The position numbers and the translations under genes were made by a program. The notes under the pieces are model-generated. The model worked only from the letters and a program-made list of their open reading frames with translations, made no database searches and had not been told where the DNA came from. Positions 56,807 to 62,751 of a stretch of 62,751 bases of DNA are shown here, piece by piece (position 1 is the stretch's first letter; each line of letters begins with the position of its first letter). Source of the DNA: Cochliopodium minus (lineage: Eukaryota; Discosea; Himatismenida; Cochliopodiidae); assembly GCA_024220525.1 (NCBI GenBank), contig JAMYWO010000080.1, forward strand, positions 1-62,751, read 5' to 3'.

Positions 56807-59800
56807 ATGAATTCAAACAATAGTGATCAATTTAAAACTAAATTTTGTGTATCTTGATTATAAACAAAATTATAAAAAAAATTGAAAAAACAAAAATTAA
56901 AAAAGAGAATGTATACAAAGAAAATAGATAAACCTTTATTCATGGAATATCTCCCTGAACTTTCAGGACAAGGAATTATATTGATAATTTGTAGTAATGG
57001 AAAAGCAATAATACATTTTGTAACAGATGAAATAATAATGGACAATAACACAAATAAAGGTAAAACTTTAATACTGTGATAGTTTATATATACAAACATA
57101 ATTTCAAAACTCACCAAAATATAACAAAAAAGGTCCAAATAATTATACATTGCATAATATCCCCATATTCTCCAATTACCATAAAGTATACCAATTCCAA
57201 TTTTCACCTCCAAGAAAAGATAAATACAAAAATAACACCAATGAGAACAATCAGACGAACAAAGAATTCTATGTTGAGCCAAAAAAGATATTGTTATCAC
57301 CAAATAAGAAAATGTTGTTGATACATGGAGCATATTACAATAATCAAAAATGTTTATTGGTATATCAGGTAAAAAAAAAAAAATTTTTTTTTTTACATAC
57401 CAATAAACAAATAGGAAGATATGGAAGTATCAATTAATAGTCTTTTGAATCATAATACATCAAAAATTTTTTCTGAGAGATTTATAGAAAAATCAAAAAA
57501 TTAATCAAATATACATTAATATATTGTGATTGTACTTATTTCACCAAGAAAATTCCTACAATATTTACTTTCGAAGAAATCTCTAAATGAATATTATCAT
57601 TTATTTTTAAAAAAAAAGATATTCGAAGAACTATCAGTGGACGGGATCTCTTTTAATCTGATTTACTATGATTATAGCTTTACTTATATCGATGCATCTT
57701 TTTCTCCAGACTCAGAAAGTCTGGTGGCTATACCTTCCAAGTTCCCTTCCTATTTGTTCGTATTCAAGCTTCCTGTAATAAAATGTCAATTCGAAGACAA
57801 CCCCACGGGACTAACGAGGAACACTGAGACGACCCAAAAAGAAGAAAAAAAAAAATCATCTTATGACTTAATCAAACATCACTTAAAATCAAGGTAATAA
57901 AATCCTTTTTATAAGAATTATTAAAAAGTGAATGATATTTTATAAGATTTAATCTTTAAATAAATCAAATTAGAAAAAAAAGGTTTAATCCCAATTTAAG
58001 AATAATCATCTTTTAAAAAAATTTTTTATAAAATCTATTAATTGAATTAAATAATTTTTTCCATATATATTTTTTGATTTTGAATTTCTATCAAGAAACT
58101 TTTCATTTTGTAGCAAAAATTTTTAATTTTAATATCAAATACTCTCGTTGAAAAATTTCAAAACAAAATTGTTTTTTTGCAGCAAGAAAATCAGCTTTGC
58201 ACCCAGAAAAACAAGCCCCTTTTTCGTGGCAGGACCCGCAATAAATTCACAAGGAAAACAAGCACAAATGACCAACATCTCCTCCAACTTCAACGCAAGC
58301 AGCGTCTATCATTACGTCACTTACAATAACGAAGAACCTTATGGAGAGTATTGCTTGTGGCACTTTAGTTTTACTTCCAACTCTTACGATTTTGATAGAG
58401 ATGAGTATTCTTACTCTGCTCATGGGTTTGACGAGGATCCTCCTACTCAAGTTTCTTATAGAGTTTTTCCTAAAATGTTGCATGATGTTACTGATTTCAA
58501 ATGGATGGAAGTAATAATTTTTTTTGTTTTAATTAGATGTTTAGTTTTTTTAATTTAAAAATTTTGTTTTATTAAATTGAATTACGTTGTTTTATTAAAA
58601 TTTTTATTAACATTTTTTGAAAAAAATTTCTTTGGTTTAATCTTGTTTATTGTTTATTTTTCATATTTTAGCTTTTTTTTATTATTTTTTATTTATTTTC
58701 AACATTATTATTTATTTTCTATTTTTTTTTGAAAAAAAGGAAAAAACATCGCCCAAAACTACAATTTTGAGGGCTTGTTTTTCTCATTTCGAATTTGACA
58801 AAATTTTGTTTGTTGTTTCTCACGAGGGCTACAACAACACCCTTTCTGACGGAGTTGGTGTGCAAATAGTGCAGACTTTTTTTGATATAAATGATGACAA
58901 CGAGCCAAAAAAATTGGGGTCGAAAAAGAAAAAGAGTTCTGTTGGTACATGGTATCAAATTTCAAAGGTAAATTAAATTATTAAAAAATAAAATAAAAAT
59001 ATTATAATTATAAACAAAATTTTTTAAGAATTATCAAGTCAACATAAAATAAAAATATTAACTAAAAATAAAAATAACAAAAAATTTGGGAAAAATGAAG
59101 TAAAAAAAATAAAATAAATAAATAAGAGTAAAAAATAAAAAAACGAAAAATGAAATATAAAACAAAAAAAACAAAAAACATGTTAAAAAATATATTGTAA
59201 TTAAATTATTGTAATAATAAAAATCTTCAATAAAAGAAACATTCGGAGAATATGGAAAATATTTTGTATGTTGGATGGACCAAAACATTGCTTTTGGGAA
59301 CCAACCCAGCAGCTGCAGTCTTGCTAAAATCAAAGGGACTTTTCGAGGTAGTTAAGCAAAGATATGCTTCTTCTTTCCAAGAGTCGAACCATCACTTTGT
59401 TGATTCTTGTTTGAATTTTGTACAAGTTGGATCATACAGAAGATATTGGATAAACAGTGATGGTACATTTAATATTATTTTGATTTTTGATTATTAACAT
59501 TTTTGTTTTTATTTTTTGTTATTTTTTTATTTTTGATTTTTTTATTTAATATTATCATTTTGTTTTTTGATTTTTTTTATTTTTTATTTTTTATTTTTTA
59601 CTTTAATAGGTAATCTTTTTTTTTTATTTTTTTTATTTTTTATTTAATCATTTATTTTTATTTTTTTTATCAATGATTTTCATTATTTTATTTTTTGGTA
59701 AAGGAAACATGTTTTGTTTTGTTGTGAAACCTAACTCTCCTTCACTCCATCCAGAATGGGATGTTCTCTTCTCAAGAAACAAAAACGATTTCATAAATTT

Positions 59801-60354
59801 CAAATTATTCGCCAAGAACTTTGGCTACACAATCAAAGATTTATTGAGTGGTGAATTTATTTTTTACATTTTTTTTTTTTTAATTTTTTTTTTTTAATTT
59901 TTTTTAATTTTTTAATTTCTATTTTTAAATATTTTTTGATTTTTTATTTTTATAAAGAAACTCAACCCCTAAAAATTTCTACGGTTTATGAAAAATATCT
60001 TCAAGTGACCAAGAAAAGAAGGACAAATAAGAAAGACAAGGACAGTCAAAAATCGGAGCCCTCTTTTTCTGACAAGGTGGATTGTTACACTGTTTACCAT
60101 TTGTACAAATGTTTCACTTGTAAAATCACTGAAGCTAAACCATTAATTTGTTCGAGGTGTTTTTCTGCTGTATATTGCTCACAAGTATGTTTTTTACTTT
60201 TTTTTTTTTAAGAAATATTTCTTATTGTTATTTAACATTTAAAGTATTTTTATTTTTTTTTAAATTTTTTTTTTTTTCAAAGCAATGCCAAGAGAAAGAT
60301 TGGTTACATCATCGTGTTACATGCAATAAAACTCAAATAAAAAGCCTCTTTTGA
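56807..60354 (+). CDS. MYND zinc-finger protein with large unrecognised N-terminus
   Basis: Eleven exons, 662 residues: 56807-56848, 56906-57059, 57133-57368, 57415-57426, 57577-57893, 58183-58510, 58740-58967, 59237-59462, 59704-59850, 59958-60184, 60283-60354. The C-terminus is a complete MYND finger: CFTC, CSRC, YCSQQC and HHRVTC. MYND domains bind Pro-rich peptides in chromatin or signalling partners. The first 570 residues contain repeated beta-rich stretches (SPNKKMLLIHGAYYN, SPDSESLVAIPSKFPSYLFV, FDKILFVVSHEGYNN) that suggest a propeller-like fold, but I do not recognise a family. The start at 56807 rests on a 57-base intron that joins in frame; ATG at 56909 is the alternative. The 12-base exon 57415-57426 is optional for frame. 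Confidence 0.7.
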
Positions 60355-60501
60355 AGCATCAAAAAAATTTCTTTTCCTTGTTTTTATTTTTTCTTTCATA
60401 ATTTATTTTTCAGTAACGATATTTTAAATCAAAAAAAAACAAAAATTTTTTTTTTTCTTGTAAAAATTTAATTTTCAAAAAAAAAACTTTTATATTTTCA
60501 A

Positions 60502-60867
60502 TTATTTGCTGTTGATTTCTTCATTTTGGATAGTATTCTCATTTTCCACATTCATCATATCTTCATCAGAAAAGGAATTCTCTTCGCCCTTCATCTGCCC
60601 AAAGTATCTTACCTGTTGGATGAAGTTGTTGATCTGATTTCCCATCGACATCAACTCCTTTTTCCTTTGATCGTTGCCCATCTTCACAGATTCGATCTCC
60701 TCTGCAAAATCATTCATGTTTTGGATGCTATCTTGTTCCAATACCATCATCCTCTCCATCAATCCCTTCGTTGTGTTTTTTATTTCTGCCATCCCCTCTT
60801 CGATGATGCTGTAAAAGCTTGGCCCTCTTTTTTCTTGCTCTTTCTTGTCATCTTTTTTTAAGAACAT
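60502..60867 (-). CDS. Small coiled-coil protein
   Basis: Single-exon 121-residue protein. Residues 15-95 are predicted helical with heptad spacing (YSIIEEGMAEIKNTTKGLM, then MNDFAEEIESVKMG and GNQINNFIQQVRYFG). The N-terminus is Lys/Glu-rich and the tail acidic and Asn-rich. It has no membrane segment. I do not recognise a family. Intact frame, ATG in an A-rich context and amphipathic composition support a real g​ene. Confidence 0.55.
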   Translation of the reverse strand: MFLKKDDKKEQEKRGPSFYSIIEEGMAEIKNTTKGLMERMMVLEQDSIQNMNDFAEEIESVKMGNDQRKKELMSMGNQINNFIQQVRYFGQMKGEENSFSDEDMMNVENENTIQNEEINSK

Positions 60868-61048
60868 CCCTTTTAATCTTTTCTTTTTTTTTATATTTTT
60901 TTACATTTCAAATAATTGAGGGGAAGAAATCATTTGATTTTATTTCAAGAAAAGAATTCAACTTTTTGCTTTTTGGAAAACCAAAAAATATATAAAAAAT
61001 TGAAATCTGTTTATCTTCGAATGGCCTTTCTTTTTCATAAGAAAAAAA

Positions 61049-61297
61049 ATGCAAAAGAAGTTAATTAACAAGAATGGGAAGAATATAACGATAGTATCTC
61101 TCAATAACAAATCGAATGAAAGAAAAGAATCACAAATAATAAGTCAACTAATTTCAACAAGAACAAAAATAAGTCCAAGCAACAAGAATTATCAAGAAAA
61201 TCAAAGGGGCATAACTATCAATCATCATTATATCCCTCACCATAAATTTATCAAACAAAATTTTCCTGGCAAGATAAGCAAAAAAGAATATCAATGA
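61049..61297 (+). CDS. Uncertain small basic ORF
   Basis: 82 codons starting in an A-rich ATG context like that of other genes here. The protein is Lys/Asn/Ser-rich and not recognised. It overlaps an antisense ORF (61154-61333); at most one of the two is likely real. Confidence 0.25.
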   Translation: MQKKLINKNGKNITIVSLNNKSNERKESQIISQLISTRTKISPSNKNYQENQRGITINHHYIPHHKFIKQNFPGKISKKEYQ

Positions 61298-61333
61298 GAA
61301 ATACCATGTCATCTCTCCTATCAATACTAACAT
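61154..61333 (-). CDS. Uncertain small two-helix membrane ORF
   Basis: 59 codons with two hydrophobic segments (MTWYFSLIFFFAYLARKIL and MIDSYAPLIFLIILVAWTYF) joined by a basic loop. The layout is like small organelle membrane subunits, but no family was recognised and it lies antisense to another ORF. Hydrophobic frames arise easily as complements of Lys/Asn-rich sequence, which lowers confidence. Confidence 0.3.
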   Translation of the reverse strand: MLVLIGEMTWYFSLIFFFAYLARKILFDKFMVRDIMMIDSYAPLIFLIILVAWTYFCSC

Positions 61334-61624
61334 CAATCTTGAAATTTTTTTTCAATTTTCGTCACAATTTGAAATATACAAAAATAAATCTTGAATTATA
61401 GGAGTATATCGATAGGATTCTTGATCTTTATTACAAATTATATGGAATAGGATACGAATAATTAAAAATTTGTTTTATTCACCCTAAAATATCTTTTTTC
61501 GCTTTAATAATTTTATATGAAATGAAAATATTTTCAGAAAATATTCCCATTCTCAACATTTCTTTTTTTTTTTTTGAAAAAATAAAAAATAAAAAAAAAA
61601 AACCATACAGAAAAGCTTGTGCAG

Positions 61625-61804
61625 ATGGAAAATTTGAAAGATAATTATGGGAAAGAAATAAATAGAAATGTAAAAATCAATATTAAACACAAAAAAACTT
61701 GGAGGAGAAACATTTATCAAGAAAGAACCAAGGAAACTAACTTTTTGAATGGTGTTTTAAATGATTTGGATGAATATTTAGAGAAAATTGTTCTGAAAAC
61801 TTAA
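61625..61804 (+). CDS. Small basic protein or last exon
   Basis: 59 codons (MENLKDNYGKEINRN..., with KKTWRRNIYQERTKETNF and a helical end). It has a basic centre and an amphipathic C-terminus. An AG directly before the ATG means it might instead be the last exon of a longer g​ene, but I found no convincing upstream exon. Family not recognised. Confidence 0.35.
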   Translation: MENLKDNYGKEINRNVKINIKHKKTWRRNIYQERTKETNFLNGVLNDLDEYLEKIVLKT

Positions 61805-61895
61805 GTTCATTTGAATAGATTTATTATTTTATTTGTAAATAAAATGCATTTGTCCTCTTTTTTCTTTTATTGTTTCCTGAATATTGGTTTTGTTT

Positions 61896-62520
61896 TTAGA
61901 AAAATAAATGAGAAATGATGTTCCGAATCATGAAGTAATGAAGATTGTTTTTTGGAAATTTAATAGCTTTTCTTTGTTTTGAGGTCGTTAACAAAGAAGT
62001 GAATTGGAAAAGAATATTTCTCAATTTAAAAGGAAAGAAAAGATGAATTTCAACATTCCAAAGAATAGCATTTTCAAATTCTTCGAAAACTTTTTCGAAC
62101 CAATTTGATAGATTCATTTCTTTTTCATTTTTTAATTTATCTATCAAATTTTCTTATAGTGTTTCTACATCACCAAAACTATTTTTTAGAAATGAAAAAT
62201 TGATACGATTCGACAAAGAAAAAATCAAGAAAACTTTTATTGTTAAATCAATAGGAGTATAATCTCTCATTTTTCAAATTTAGATCCATTTTTTTTCATT
62301 TATCTAATATTTAATCTCCCATATTTTTACTATATACATACTTGTGGTGTAAAATGGTGTTATCCATATAATCCTTTTTGTCCATGTAAAAATCCATTTC
62401 TCTTAAAACTTTCATTGGATCATCTCCTTCCTTTAAATACAAATTGGAAAGGTGTTTGGTTGATGAACAATGTATAATCTCTCAAAATTGCATCACAGTT
62501 GTATTCTATTTTATTTTTCA
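61896..62520 (-). pseudogene. Unrecognised antisense coding remnant near right edge
   Basis: Coding-like stretches on the minus strand read NLYLKEGDDPMKVLREMDF, a GTATGT donor near 62340, then YTPIDLTIKVFLIFSLSNR and, after a stop, NLIDKLKNEKEMNLSNWFE. An in-frame TAA near 62154 separates the last two parts. Removing a 27-base GT...AG segment there would restore the frame, but that is shorter than the other introns in this window. The g​ene may start at about 62520 or continue past the window. Family unknown; it could be a pseudogene or a mis-modelled g​ene. Confidence 0.3.
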
Positions 62521-62751
62521 ATTTCATGTTCTTTTCCTTTGTTCATGAATGCTTTGTGAAGAAATGTTCTTCCACATTAATAATTTATTATTAATAATAT
62601 TTTTTAAAGAATAGTGATAAATGATATATATTTTCAATGTTCTATATTTGTGTTAGAAAAATTACTCTTATATTAACTTTTTAATTGATAATCATGATTT
62701 ATTACCTTTCAATGAAGATAAATCTCTTTTCGCCAATGCTTCCTTCAATTC

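Noticed and set aside
56827-57333. 168-codon antisense ORF over the MYND g​ene
   Set aside because: It is hydrophobic, as expected from the complement of Asn/Lys-rich exons and introns; the sense exons join in frame to a MYND-ended protein.
1-62751. tRNA or rRNA genes
   Set aside because: I looked for T-loop and anticodon-arm patterns in spacers and long introns and found none that fold convincingly; a covariance scan would settle it.

Overview
The window is nuclear DNA of a free-living eukaryotic microbe. It is strongly AT-rich, it uses the standard genetic code (TAA, TGA and TAG all act as stops), and most genes are broken by short spliceosomal introns (mostly GT...AG, about 45 to 370 bases, poly-T or poly-A rich). 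Exon joins below were worked out by hand from reading frame, splice dinucleotides and family similarity; in nearly every gene the summed exons divide exactly by three. The lineage is not settled: the slime-mould CTDC repeat protein suggests Amoebozoa, while the calflagin-like EF-hand protein, augmin subunit and complex I subunit suggest a flagellated, mitochondriate protist such as a heterolobosean. No tRNA, rRNA, CRISPR array or transposon gene was seen.

Layout, left to right. 395-8221(+): giant intronless secreted Cys-rich matrix protein. 8304-9772(+): SDR oxidoreductase. 9906-12523(+): tandem pair of MOSC-domain proteins ending in CaaX boxes. 12588-14757(-): ACAA2-type thiolase. 14986-17373(-): C2/coiled-coil/double-SH3 protein and a small C2 protein. 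17412-19726(-): double AAA+ ATPase. 19802-25733(+): RGS-CLU-TPR fusion. 26071-31612(+): importin-5 whose introns carry a likely C/D-box snoRNA and two duplicated intronic elements. 31746-34395(-): complex I NDUFV1. 34537-39287(+): caspase-like/NACHT/ankyrin protein with an NLR-like layout. 40727-42645(+): tandem SAM-like pair. 43269-45772(-): an unknown protein and a HAUS1-like augmin subunit. 45925-49671(-): mitochondrial GlpC-like Fe-S protein carrying several one-base frame breaks. 49826-50927(-): calflagin-like EF-hand protein. 51584-55132(-): PX-C2-papain-like protein. 55399-56495(-): RPA2. 56807-60354(+): MYND protein. 60502 to the right edge: small or uncertain genes.

Most genes are unrelated housekeeping or signalling functions. 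Loose themes are mitochondrial metabolism (thiolase, NDUFV1, the Fe-S oxidoreductase subunit, and CLU, a family tied to mitochondrial distribution), membrane and lipid signalling (C2, SH3, PX, RGS, EF-hand, prenylated MOSC proteins) and a possible innate-immune or cell-death receptor. The most unusual points are the caspase-NACHT-ankyrin protein, the RGS-CLU-TPR fusion, exons as small as 2 and 6 nt, a snoRNA candidate whose guide matches a conserved LSU rRNA segment, a hairpin-forming repeat found in three introns, and the clustered frame breaks in the Fe-S gene.
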